Shown: positions 24,801 through 33,376 of the stretch, one piece after another
How the letters are laid out: each line of letters opens with the position of its first letter
How positions within the stretch are numbered: the stretch's first letter is position 1
From: JAOPZW01 sp963789015
GTDB taxonomy: Bacteria > Actinomycetota > Thermoleophilia > Solirubrobacterales > Solirubrobacteraceae
DNA: 64,000 nt
Reading direction: 5' to 3'
Assembly (NCBI GenBank): GCA_963789015.1
Contig: CAWBIU010000001.1
Span: 186,001-250,000 of the forward strand
The notes under the pieces: model-generated
What the model saw: only the letters and a program-made list of their open reading frames with translations
Told to the model about the DNA's origin: nothing
Database searches by the model: none
Program-made: the position numbers and the translations under genes

Positions 24801-26249
24801 CTATCCGTGCTCGGTCGCCGTGCCGGGCGCAGGTGTCGCGGCGAGCCCGCCCGCAGCGCGATCGGGCCCGCGGCTGGCGGGGAGGCGGATGGCGGCGGCG
24901 AGGCCGATGAAGGCAAGGACGGCCAGAGCGATCATCGCCAGCACGTAGGAGGTGTTTCCCGAGGCGAGGTCGGAGACCAGGATCGTGCCGGCGATCGCTG
25001 TGCCGAATGACGAGCCGAGGTTGGAGACGCTGCGCGAGAGCCCGGAGATCTCCGCCTGGAGATCCTCGGGGAAGCTGGACTGCACGAGGTTGACCGAGGG
25101 GGTCAGCATCACCCCGAGGCCGAGGCCGATCAACAGCAGGCCGGGCGCGAAGGCGACGACCCGCGAGGAGGCGCCGACGAGGGCCAGCAGGAGTCCGATC
25201 CCGGCCATCGTGACGACGAAGCCCCCGATGATCAGGGTCTTCTGCGGGCGGCGCTTGGCGAGTCGCTCCGCGGCGAGCGACGAGACCAGGACGCCGACCG
25301 TCGCCGCGGTGAAGATGACGCCCGTCTCGATCGCGTTGTATCCGCGGACCTCCTGCAGGAAGACGGCGACGGTGAACGAGACGCCCATGAGCAGCAGCCA
25401 CTGGATGTTCTGGGTGATCAGCCCGAGGTTTGATGTGCGGTTCTTGAACAGGAGCGTGGGCAGCAGCGGTTCCTTGCCTGCACGCTCGCGAGCGCGCGTG
25501 TAGAGGAAGAACCCGACGAGGAACGCGGCTCCGGCCGCCAGCAGCACCGTCATCAGCACGGTGTTGCTGTCGGCTTGGAGAATCCCGAACACGACGAAGA
25601 ACATGCCGACGGCGGACAGGACCGCTCCGAACCCGTCGAAGGGGCGGGTCGGGTCGGGCGGGAGGGGGTCGGTGATCCGTCGGCTGAGCAGGACGATCAG
25701 CGCGATGACCGCGGCCTGGAAGATGAACGCGGCCCGCCAGCTGATCGCGGTGGTGATGAGACCGCCGATCAGTGGTCCGGCGGCGGCGCCGAGGCCTCCC
25801 AGCCCGCTGATCACGCCGAACGCCCGCGCGCGCGAGGTGAGGTCGCTGAAGCGCAGTGTTGTGAGGATGTAGACGGGCGGGATCAGCAGGGCGGTGCCGA
25901 CGCCCTCCAGCACCGAGTTGCCGAGGATCAGCACGCCGAGCCCCGGCGACACCGCGCTGAGCAGCGCGCCGATCCCGTAGAGCACGAGGCCGATGGTGAA
26001 GCAGCGTTTGCGGCCCCAACGATCGCTCAGCTTGCTGCACGGGATCATGAGGATCGCCATGATCAACAAGAACAGGGTGATCGCCGCCTGGACACCCTGC
26101 ACGGTCGTGTCCAGGTCCTCGGTGATGTCGTTGATCATCACGTTCATGTTCGAGCCCGCGAAACTGCAGATGAACTGGGCAAGCGCGAGCGGAGCCAGGA
26201 ATCTGCGCCGCGAGACGACCGAGCCTGCCGATGCGGGATCCGCGCTCAA
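24801..26249 (-). CDS. MFS exporter, DHA2 family
   Basis: A 482-residue transporter with about 14 helices. The start is taken as the TTG at 26249 (SADPASAGSVVSRRRFLAPL), because no ATG or GTG precedes helix 1 in frame closer than a long non-membrane stretch. Motifs: IPCSKLSDRWGRKRCFTIG (motif A), GPLIGGLITTAISWRAAF (motif C to helix 6), and VQSSFPEDLQAEISGLSRSV near the end. The loop after helix 1 (NMNVMINDITEDLDTT) is the DHA2 pattern. Substrate unknown. It lies between the two integrase relics, so it may be island cargo. Confidence 0.82.
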   Translation of the reverse strand: MSADPASAGSVVSRRRFLAPLALAQFICSFAGSNMNVMINDITEDLDTTVQGVQAAITLFLLIMAILMIPCSKLSDRWGRKRCFTIGLVLYGIGALLSAVSPGLGVLILGNSVLEGVGTALLIPPVYILTTLRFSDLTSRARAFGVISGLGGLGAAAGPLIGGLITTAISWRAAFIFQAAVIALIVLLSRRITDPLPPDPTRPFDGFGAVLSAVGMFFVVFGILQADSNTVLMTVLLAAGAAFLVGFFLYTRARERAGKEPLLPTLLFKNRTSNLGLITQNIQWLLLMGVSFTVAVFLQEVRGYNAIETGVIFTAATVGVLVSSLAAERLAKRRPQKTLIIGGFVVTMAGIGLLLALVGASSRVVAFAPGLLLIGLGLGVMLTPSVNLVQSSFPEDLQAEISGLSRSVSNLGSSFGTAIAGTILVSDLASGNTSYVLAMIALAVLAFIGLAAAIRLPASRGPDRAAGGLAATPAPGTATEHG

Positions 26250-26425
26250 CCGGGCGCTCGCTTCGCGCCCGCCCCGGCCGCGCGGAACTCGGGTGCCACG
26301 AAGATCGGCGTGAGGCGGCTGAACGCGCGCGAACAGCCGGCGACGTGCGACCGCCGCCCCACGTCGTGCTCCGTGCGATGGTCGATCGCGTCGGCCACCA
26401 TTGCCCGACTCGTGTCCCCGCGCTC

Positions 26426-26815
26426 CTACGCGAGCGCCTTGGCCTTCAGCGCCTCGAACTCCTCCTGCGTGATCGCGCCGGAGTCGAGCAGCTCCTTGGC
26501 CTTCGCGATCTCGGCGGCGGACCCGCCCGCCGCGTCGCGCACATAGTCGTCGAACTCTTGCTGCTGGGCCTGCGCCTGCTTGACGCTGCGCTGCCGCATC
26601 CCGTCGTGCTCGACGATCAGATAGATCAGCACCCCCAGCCACGGCAGGATCACGACGAAGATCACCCACGCCGCCTTCGCCCAGCCACCGATGTCGCTGC
26701 GGCGGAAAACGTCGATCAGCACGGTGATCACGATCCAGATCCAGATCACCCAGAAAAAGAAGATGATCATCGACCACAGCACGTCAATGAACGGATAGTC
26801 AGCCGCCATCACCAT
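26426..26815 (-). CDS. PLDc_N plus SHOCT domain membrane protein
   Basis: A 129-residue protein. Two N-terminal transmembrane helices (about residues 11-35 and 47-68) form the PLDc_N-type hairpin, with RRSDIGGWAKAAWVIFVVIL between them and LPWLGVLIYLIVEHDGM after. A Gln-rich coiled stretch (QAQAQQQEFDDYV) leads to a C-terminal SHOCT domain: AEIAKAKELLDSGAITQEEF then EALKAKAL. Proteins of this type are common in actinobacteria; SHOCT is thought to mediate oligomerisation and no activity is established. The upstream MFS gene on the same strand starts 177 bases further downstream. Confidence 0.85.
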   Translation of the reverse strand: MVMAADYPFIDVLWSMIIFFFWVIWIWIVITVLIDVFRRSDIGGWAKAAWVIFVVILPWLGVLIYLIVEHDGMRQRSVKQAQAQQQEFDDYVRDAAGGSAAEIAKAKELLDSGAITQEEFEALKAKALA

Positions 26816-26986
26816 CTGCGCGGGTCTCCTCTCGATCGCCTGCGGACTCAGCGCGGATACTCGTCCATCGAGCGGATGAACACCAGCACGCGGCGCAACG
26901 TCGTCGCCTCACAGCCTCGACGGCGGGCAGCGAGGCGCCCACGCAGCCTACGGATTGGAGCTCCCCCGCTTCGGTGGACACGGGGT

Positions 26987-27120
26987 TCGACCCCGCACGT
27001 GCTGCGCCATTCGATCGGGTCGTTGCTCTCCGAGCGCGGCTGGACCGATGTCCACATCGCCGCGTTCCCCGGCCACGAGGACGCGAGCTCTACCAAGCGC
27101 ACCTATCTTGCACCGGGTCG
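26987..27120 (+). pseudogene. Second integrase relic (C-terminal catalytic end)
   Basis: The plus strand encodes TPHVLRHSIGSLLSERGWTD, then VHIAAFPGHEDASSTKRTYL. These are the HxxR-H box, the GHE box and the nucleophilic Tyr of a tyrosine recombinase. The fragment has no integrase N-terminus upstream, and the frame drifts into unrelated sequence after APG. It differs in sequence type from the relic beside tRNA-Thr, so two elements have been involved. Confidence 0.65.
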
Positions 27121-27260
27121 AGAGCGGCGACATCTCGGAGACCGCCGGGCTGTTCGGGCTCGGGTCGTGACCGACGAGCGGTGGATCGACGCGCGCAAGC
27201 TTGCCGCCGGTGGGTCACACGGCGGCCGACATGGGGTCTCGTCTTGATACGGACGGCGGC

Positions 27261-27280
27261 GCCGCGCCGGGCGGCGCGGC
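27261..27280 (-). terminator. Hairpin after the aldehyde dehydrogenase
   Basis: GCCGCGCC pairs with GGCGCGGC around a GGGC loop, 22 bases past the stop at 27303 on the minus strand. No U-tract. Confidence 0.45.
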
Positions 27281-27302
27281 CCCGCCATCCGACCCCCCAA
27301 GG

Positions 27303-28853
27303 CTATGCCAGCTGGGTGACGACGGACTTGGTCTCGAGGTAGTTGTCGAGCGCGTTGTGGCCCATCTCCCGGCCCCAGCCCGACTCCTTGTAGCCGCCGA
27401 ACGGGACCGCGGCGTCGAACACGGTGTAGCAGTTGATCCACACCGTGCCGGCGCGCAGGCGGTGGGCGGTCCGGTGGGCCTTGTTGATGTCGCGCGTCCA
27501 GATCCCCGACGCGAGCCCGAAGCTCGTGTCGTTGCCGCGGTGGATGACGTCGTCCTCCTCCGAGTCGAAGGGGATCGCGCATACCACCGGTCCGAAGATC
27601 TCCTCGCGCACAACCTTCATGTCGGACGTGGTGTCGGTGAGCACGGTCGGCTCGACGAAGAACCCGCGGTCGCCCGCGCGGCCGCCACCGGCTGACGCGT
27701 GAGCGCCTGCGTCAAGGCCGGCGTTCATGTAGCCGAGGACCTTGTCGCGCTGCTCTGCGGAGGTCAGCGGCCCCATCTGGGTGTCGGGATCGATCCCCGG
27801 CCCGACGGTGATCTTGTTGGCCTCCTCGGAGATGCCCTCCACGACCTCATCGAAGACGTCCTTCTCGATGTACAGGCGTGAGCCGGCGTTGCAGCACTGC
27901 CCCTGGTTGAAGAAGATGCCGCTGGCCGCCCCGGGGATGGCCACGTCCATGTCGGCGTCCTTGTAGAGCACCTGCGGGCTCTTGCCGCCGAGCTCGAGCG
28001 TGACCTTCTTCAGATTGCCCACTGCGGCCTGCACGATCAGCCGGCCGACCTCGGTGGAACCGGTGAAGGCGACCTTGTCGACCGCGTCGTGCGCCGCGAG
28101 CGCCGCGCCCGCGTCTCCGAACCCGGTCACGATGTTGACCACCCCCGCGGGCAGCCCCGCCTCCAGCATCAGCTCACCGAGCCGTAGCGCCGACAGCGGC
28201 GTCTGCTCGGCGGGCTTGAGCACGACGGTCACGCCGGCGGCCAGCGCCGGGCCGAGCTTCCACGCCGCCATCAGCAACGGGAAGTTCCACGGGATGATCT
28301 GCCCGACCACTCCGACCGGCTCCTTGCGCGTGTAGGCCAGGAATTCCGACCCGGGCGAGGTGACGTGCGAGATCGGGATGGTATTGCCCTCGATCTTCGT
28401 CGCCCAGCCCGACATGTAGTGGAACAGGTCAGCGGCCAGGGCGACGTCCGCCGCCTTGGCGACCGACAGCGGCTTGCCGTTGTCGAGCGTCTCGAGCATC
28501 GCCAACTCGTCGGCGTGGCGCTCGATCAGATCGCCGATGCGATGGATGACCTTGCCGCGCTCCGAGGGCGTCATCCGCCGCCAGTCCGAGCGCTCGTCAT
28601 CGAAGCACCGCCGTGCCGCGCGGACTGCGAGGTCGATGTCCTCGGCGCCCCCGTGCGCGACCGAGCCGAGGCTCTCCTCTGTGGCGGGGTTGAACGTCTC
28701 GAACGTCCTCCCGGACTCCGCCGCCACCCATTCGCCGTCGATCAGAAGCTTGCCCGGCTTGCCAATCAACTCCAGGGCCTGTTGAGCGAGGCCCTCGGAG
28801 GCGTGCTGCGCACCCGCCCCGTTGGTCGGGCGGTTCGATACGGAAATGGACAT
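27303..28853 (-). CDS. Aldehyde dehydrogenase
   Basis: A 516-residue NAD(P)-dependent aldehyde dehydrogenase. Motifs in order: IIPWNFPLLMAAWKLGPALA (cofactor and catalytic Asn), VLKPAEQTPLSAL, FTGSTEVGR, LELGGKSPQVL (general base Glu), the catalytic Cys in NQGQCCNAGSRLYI, EEIFGPV and PFGGYKESGWGREMG. The arrangement is that of class 1/2-like enzymes such as betaine-aldehyde or acetaldehyde dehydrogenases. The ATG at 28853 has AGGAG 7 bases upstream. It is divergent from the VIT1-like gene, with 275 bases between, room for both promoters. Confidence 0.92.
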   Translation of the reverse strand: MSISVSNRPTNGAGAQHASEGLAQQALELIGKPGKLLIDGEWVAAESGRTFETFNPATEESLGSVAHGGAEDIDLAVRAARRCFDDERSDWRRMTPSERGKVIHRIGDLIERHADELAMLETLDNGKPLSVAKAADVALAADLFHYMSGWATKIEGNTIPISHVTSPGSEFLAYTRKEPVGVVGQIIPWNFPLLMAAWKLGPALAAGVTVVLKPAEQTPLSALRLGELMLEAGLPAGVVNIVTGFGDAGAALAAHDAVDKVAFTGSTEVGRLIVQAAVGNLKKVTLELGGKSPQVLYKDADMDVAIPGAASGIFFNQGQCCNAGSRLYIEKDVFDEVVEGISEEANKITVGPGIDPDTQMGPLTSAEQRDKVLGYMNAGLDAGAHASAGGGRAGDRGFFVEPTVLTDTTSDMKVVREEIFGPVVCAIPFDSEEDDVIHRGNDTSFGLASGIWTRDINKAHRTAHRLRAGTVWINCYTVFDAAVPFGGYKESGWGREMGHNALDNYLETKSVVTQLA

Positions 28854-29128
28854 GGCCGGCTCCTGACGCTTGCGTTCGGCGTTGACCGCTGTGAGGTCGA
28901 CACGCCACGCCGGCCGAGAGTTGGAGCCGGGAGAGATCACCCCGCCGAACTCTGGAGCGGAGCACACCCAACGTAACACCGCCGAGCCGGGAAGTCGAAG
29001 GTCTCGGCAACCCTTCAACGACCGAGACGCGGTCCGGGTCCAGCGCTGCGATGCGCTACCGCGAGACCGAGCATCCGGTGGCTGCTCAACCCCGGAACGA
29101 CCCCTGACGGCTGTGCCAGTGTTATGAG

Positions 29129-29905
29129 ATGACCGGGGAATCCGGTGATCAGCCGAGGGTCGACAGGGTGTCGCTGGCGCAGCAACACACGCCGCTCGCG
29201 GTGCGCAAGCGGCTTCGGCGCAGACCGTCCGCGAGCTATCTCCAGGACTTCATCTATGGCGCCGTCGATGGGGCGGTCACGACGTTCGCCGTCGTCGCAG
29301 GCGTAGCGGGAGCGAATCTCGACGAGACGGTGGTGATCATCCTCGGCGGGGCCAACCTGCTCGCCGATGGGTTCAGCATGGGGGTCAGCAACTTTCTCGG
29401 CACCCGCGCCGCGCGACAGCAACGCGAACGCGCTCGCCACGAGGAGCAGCTCCACATCTCTCTCGTGCCGCAAGGCGAGCGGGAGGAGATACGCCAGATC
29501 TTCGCGACGAAAGGCTTCGAAGGGCCCGATCTCGAACGGGTCGTCGAGGTGATCACCTCCGACCCTGAGCTGTGGACGGAGACGATGATGAGCGAGGAGC
29601 TCGGCTTCGGCTCGACCGAGCCCAACGAGTTCCGCGCAGCGCTGGCCACCCTGGCCGCCTTCCTCACCATCGGCTTCCTGCCGCTGATGGTGTTCGTCTA
29701 CGACCTCGTCGCGCCCGGAGAGATCGACAACGCGTTCACGTGGAGCGCGGTCATGACGGCGGTCGCCTTCCTCGTGGTGGGCGCCATCCGGTCGCGCTTC
29801 GTCGACCAAGCATGGTGGCGGTCCGCCGCGGAGACGCTCGTCGTCGGAGGACTCGCCGCAGTGCTCGCGTACGCTGCCGGCGCGTTCCTGCAGAGCGTGG
29901 CCTGA
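29129..29905 (+). CDS. VIT1/CCC1-family transporter
   Basis: A 258-residue membrane protein of the VIT/CCC1 family, which moves iron or manganese out of the cytoplasm. Helix 1 carries LQDFIYGAVDGAVTTFAVVA and helix 2 GANLLADGFSMGVSNFLG, the two best-conserved segments of the family. The acidic cytoplasmic region (EREEIRQIFATKGFEGPDLE) corresponds to the metal-binding helices, although the usual paired Glu residues are fewer than in plant VIT1. Three further helices close the protein. It is unlinked to any obvious iron regulator here. Confidence 0.85.
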   Translation: MTGESGDQPRVDRVSLAQQHTPLAVRKRLRRRPSASYLQDFIYGAVDGAVTTFAVVAGVAGANLDETVVIILGGANLLADGFSMGVSNFLGTRAARQQRERARHEEQLHISLVPQGEREEIRQIFATKGFEGPDLERVVEVITSDPELWTETMMSEELGFGSTEPNEFRAALATLAAFLTIGFLPLMVFVYDLVAPGEIDNAFTWSAVMTAVAFLVVGAIRSRFVDQAWWRSAAETLVVGGLAAVLAYAAGAFLQSVA

Positions 29906-29979
29906 GCTGGCCCCTCGTCGCTCGTTCCCTCGAGGGCTCGGCCGGGCGGCCACCGACGGATCGTGACGACACGCCCTGA

Positions 29980-30149
29980 CCCCGCCGCCCGGTCACGTCG
30001 GACATGCTCCCGTTCGGAGGCGAGGTCCACGCCGAGCGACGCTTCGGCGATCTCGTGGTCCCGAGCACCCTGACCGTCGGCTGGTGGTTCGACACGCCGC
30101 GCTACGCGCCGTTCTTCAAAGCCCACATCCACGACGTCGGCCAGTGCTG
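29980..30149 (+). pseudogene. C-terminal remnant of a DUF6544-like protein
   Basis: A short frame reads MLPFGGEVHAERRFGDLVVP and then TLTVGWWFDTPRYAPFFKAH, ending at TGA 30147-30149. This resembles the last ~45 residues of DUF6544-type actinobacterial proteins, where a glycine/Trp-rich segment closes the domain. A stop at 29977-29979 cuts the frame, so the rest of the gene is missing. With the methyltransferase and MFS relics it is one of several gene ends left in this accessory block. Confidence 0.4.
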
Positions 30150-30324
30150 AACGCACCCGTCAGCTACCAGCTGTGCCGGCCGGCTCCAGGTCGCACGCCG
30201 TGTAAGGACGTAGACATTCCGTCCCCTCGCTGGCAGAGTCGCTGCTGCGCAGCACCTCGCCGACGCGTACTCGGGTGCGCACGGCGCGACGCGCGCGCAC
30301 ACCAGTCGATGGAGAGGAGCCGCG

Positions 30325-32658
30325 ATGGAAGCGGTCGATCGGCGGCCGCTGCTGGTGTCCAAGGGGTGGGTGCAGGCGGTCCTGATCGTCGTCCTGTTCG
30401 GCTTCTTCGTGCTCGGGTTGCTGGCGTACCGCACCTATCAGGCCAAGCCTCCGACGCCGCAGCGGGTCGTCGACCCCCGAGGAACCGTTCTCTATACGGC
30501 CAAGGACATCACCGCCGGCCAGCAGGTCTTCCTCCACAACGGCCTCATGGAGTACGGCTCGGTGTTCGGCCACGGCGCGTACCTGGGGCCCGACTACACC
30601 GCTGACTACCTGCGCCGGTCGTCGGACCTCGTGCGGCGCTCCTACGGCGGTGTCCGGTCGGACGCCGCCGCGCGAAGGACGATTCGGGATTTCCGGACCA
30701 ACCGCTACGACGAGAGGAGCGGCACGCTCACGCTGACGGCGCCGCAGGCGGCGGCGCACCGCCGGCTGATCGGCTACTACAGCCGCTTCTTCTCGGAGCC
30801 CACCACCAAACACGGCCTGCGCCCGGACGCGATCACCGACCCGCGTCAACTCGCTCAGCTGACCGCATTCTTCGGCTGGACGGCCTGGGCCGGCTCGACG
30901 AACCGACCGGGCCACGACTACTCCTACACCAACAACTGGCCACCGGAACCGCGCGTGGACAACACGCCGACGGCGAACGTGGTGGTCTGGAGCGTGCTCT
31001 CGCTCATCGCCCTGCTCGGCGGGATCGGCGTCCTCTTCGGCGTCTTCGGCCGGTGGCGCTTCCTCGGCTGGCACGGCCGAGAGCAGGCGACGCTCTCGTT
31101 CCGCCCGCCCGGCGACGTGGCCCTCACCCCCGGCCAGCGGGCGTGCGCATGGTTCTTCTTCGTCATGGCCGCGCTGTTCCTGCTCCAGACGTTCGTGGGC
31201 GCGGCCTCACAGCACTACCGAGCCGAGATCGCGAGCTTCTTCGGCGTCGACCTCGCGCGGGTGTTCCCGTACAACCTGATGCGCACCTGGCATGTGCAGT
31301 TGGCGCTGTTCTGGGTGGCGACCTCGTTCGTGGCCGCCGGGATCTTCCTGGCTCCGATGATCGCCCGCCGCGAGCCGCGCCACCAGGGCAAGCTCGCCTT
31401 CGCGCTGCTGGGCGCTCTCGCCGTCGTCGTATTCGGCACGCTGATCGGCTCGTTCCTGGGCGTGCACGGCGTGCTGGAGGGCACGGCCTCGAACTGGTTC
31501 GGCCTGCAGGGGTTCGAGTACCTGGACCTCGCGCGGATCTGGCAGGTGCTTCTGTCGATCGGCCTGTTCGTCTGGGTGTTCATGCTCTTCCGGGTCCTGC
31601 GCCGGCGGCTTCGCGGCGAGCATCCGGGGAACATGCCGTGGCTCTTCTTCCTCGCGGCCTGTGCGATTCCGGCGTTCTACGCCGTCGGTCTGATCGCCCG
31701 GACCGGCGAGCACTTCACCGTCACGGAGTTCTGGCGCTTCTGGGTCGTCCACCTGTGGGTCGAGGACTTCCTGGAGCTCTTCACGACCGTGATGGTCGCC
31801 TACATGTTCGTGCTGCTCGGCGTGGTCCGGGAGAAGGTCGCGCTGACGGTGGTCTTCCTGGACATCGTCCTGTACTCGTTCGGCGGCGTCATCGGGACGA
31901 TGCATCACCTGTACTTCTCCGGTGAGCCGGCCGAGCACATGGCGCTCGGCGCGTTCTTCTCAGCCGCCGAGGTGATCCCACTCACCTTCCTGACGGTCGA
32001 AGCGTGGTCCTTCCTCCAACTCGGCGCGGCACAGGAGTCACGTGCGCGCACCCCGTTCCCGCATCGCTGGGCGGTCATGTTCCTCGTCGCGGTCGGCTTC
32101 TGGAACTTCCTCGGCGCCGGGATCTTCGGCTTCCTGATCAACCTGCCGGTCGTCTCCTACTACGAGATCGGCACCGCCCTCACGGCCAACCACGGACACG
32201 CAGCGATGATGGGCGTCTACGGGATGCTGGCCATCGGGCTCGCGTTGTTCTGCCTGCGGTATCTCATCCCCGCCGATCGCTGGCCGGACAAGTGGGCGCG
32301 TATCTCCTTCTGGTCCACGAACATCGGCCTGGCGTGGATGTGCTTCGCCACGCTGCTGCCGCTGGGGATCCTCCAGCTCTACAAGTCCGTGAACGAGGGC
32401 TACTGGGAAGCGCGCGAGCTCAAGTTCCTCACGAACGACACCAACGCGCTGATCGAGTGGCTCAGACTGCCGGGTGACATCGTCTTCATCGTCGGGGGCG
32501 CGATACCCACGCTGTACATCGCCTACCTCGGGATCCGCCACACCGTCAAGCGAGTCACCCTCGAGGAGCCCGAGGACATCCTCTTCACCGAGATCGCCGA
32601 GCCCGAAGGCGTCCCGGCGATGGGCGCAGACGAGGCCGCGGCGGCGAGGCTGACGTGA
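30325..32658 (+). CDS. norZ: Quinol-dependent nitric oxide reductase (single subunit)
   Basis: A 777-residue membrane enzyme of the haem-copper oxidase superfamily that reduces NO to N2O with electrons from quinol. The N-terminal extension (about residues 50-230), absent from the cytochrome c-dependent form, marks it as qNOR. Active-site elements: TWHVQLALFW, FWRFWVVHLWVEDFLELF (His and Glu for the non-haem iron), GTMHHLYFSGEP (the two further His) and TANHGHAAMMGVYGM (haem His). About 14 helices. The next gene overlaps its stop by four bases. It lets the cell detoxify NO; with no nitrite reductase in the window, denitrification cannot be inferred. Confidence 0.93.
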   Translation: MEAVDRRPLLVSKGWVQAVLIVVLFGFFVLGLLAYRTYQAKPPTPQRVVDPRGTVLYTAKDITAGQQVFLHNGLMEYGSVFGHGAYLGPDYTADYLRRSSDLVRRSYGGVRSDAAARRTIRDFRTNRYDERSGTLTLTAPQAAAHRRLIGYYSRFFSEPTTKHGLRPDAITDPRQLAQLTAFFGWTAWAGSTNRPGHDYSYTNNWPPEPRVDNTPTANVVVWSVLSLIALLGGIGVLFGVFGRWRFLGWHGREQATLSFRPPGDVALTPGQRACAWFFFVMAALFLLQTFVGAASQHYRAEIASFFGVDLARVFPYNLMRTWHVQLALFWVATSFVAAGIFLAPMIARREPRHQGKLAFALLGALAVVVFGTLIGSFLGVHGVLEGTASNWFGLQGFEYLDLARIWQVLLSIGLFVWVFMLFRVLRRRLRGEHPGNMPWLFFLAACAIPAFYAVGLIARTGEHFTVTEFWRFWVVHLWVEDFLELFTTVMVAYMFVLLGVVREKVALTVVFLDIVLYSFGGVIGTMHHLYFSGEPAEHMALGAFFSAAEVIPLTFLTVEAWSFLQLGAAQESRARTPFPHRWAVMFLVAVGFWNFLGAGIFGFLINLPVVSYYEIGTALTANHGHAAMMGVYGMLAIGLALFCLRYLIPADRWPDKWARISFWSTNIGLAWMCFATLLPLGILQLYKSVNEGYWEARELKFLTNDTNALIEWLRLPGDIVFIVGGAIPTLYIAYLGIRHTVKRVTLEEPEDILFTEIAEPEGVPAMGADEAAAARLT

Positions 32659-33269
32659 GCCCCGAGGTCTGGCTCCTGGGCGGCTACGCGGCGTTCCTCG
32701 TCGCCGCGGCGCTCGTCCTGGAGTGGCTGTCCGCGCACACCCACCGCCGGGCGCTGCGCTATCGCACGGCCGGCTTCGAGTACGACGAGCAGCACGACCA
32801 CTGGCGCTGCCCCGAGGGGGAGCACCTGTGGCCGCACGAGTTCGACCACGAGCGCCGGCTCGTGCGCTACCGCGCCAGGGCGCACACCTGCAACAGCTGC
32901 GTGCGCAAAGCGAGCTGCACCGACTCCGACCGCGGCCGCGAGATCATCCGACCGCTCGACCCCTGGCCCCACTCCGAGGCCGGCCGTTTCCACCGAGGCC
33001 TGTCCCTGGTACTGATCGCCCTCGCCCTCCTGCTTCTGATCGTCGGGAGCGCTCGACACCACGGGCCCGCGGAAGCCGGCGTCTTCATCGCGCTGATGGT
33101 CGTGGCGCTGATGGTGGGGCGCTGGCTGCTGCGTGACTTCCGTGCTCATCCCGCCGGGTTCCCCGAACCGACCGGCGCACACGGGCTCGGTCTCGCGGTC
33201 ACCGGGGCGGACGGGCGCCGTCGCCCCAACCGCCAGCCTTCGGAGGGTCGCGACCGCGATCACGTCTGA
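32655..33269 (+). CDS. Membrane protein with a transposase-like zinc ribbon, coupled to norZ
   Basis: A 204-residue protein translated from a GTG overlapping the norZ stop. Layout: one N-terminal helix (about 5-25), then a soluble domain of about 75 residues, then two helices (about 113-155) and a basic tail. The soluble domain reads YDEQHDHWRCPEGEHLW, then YRARAHTCNSCVRKASC, ending TDSDRGREIIR. This is the cysteine pattern and wording of the zinc ribbon found in IS1182-type transposases (CP.G..L, C..C..R..C). A zinc or haem/iron site held at the membrane beside NO reductase is plausible. I know no characterised homologue. Confidence 0.75.
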   Translation: MSPEVWLLGGYAAFLVAAALVLEWLSAHTHRRALRYRTAGFEYDEQHDHWRCPEGEHLWPHEFDHERRLVRYRARAHTCNSCVRKASCTDSDRGREIIRPLDPWPHSEAGRFHRGLSLVLIALALLLLIVGSARHHGPAEAGVFIALMVVALMVGRWLLRDFRAHPAGFPEPTGAHGLGLAVTGADGRRRPNRQPSEGRDRDHV

Positions 33270-33376
33270 TCGTCCTCGTCATGGCGGTCGTCCCCCGTCG
33301 TGGGGTGCGAGGATCGCGGCGACGAGCTCGACCTTGCGGGTGTGGGGCACCACGTCAGGATGGACCGCGCGCTCTC

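Noticed and set aside
27060..27302. Right-hand copy of the tRNA-Thr 3' end (att site)
   Set aside because: I could find no convincing match to the last 20 bases of the tRNA near the second integrase relic.
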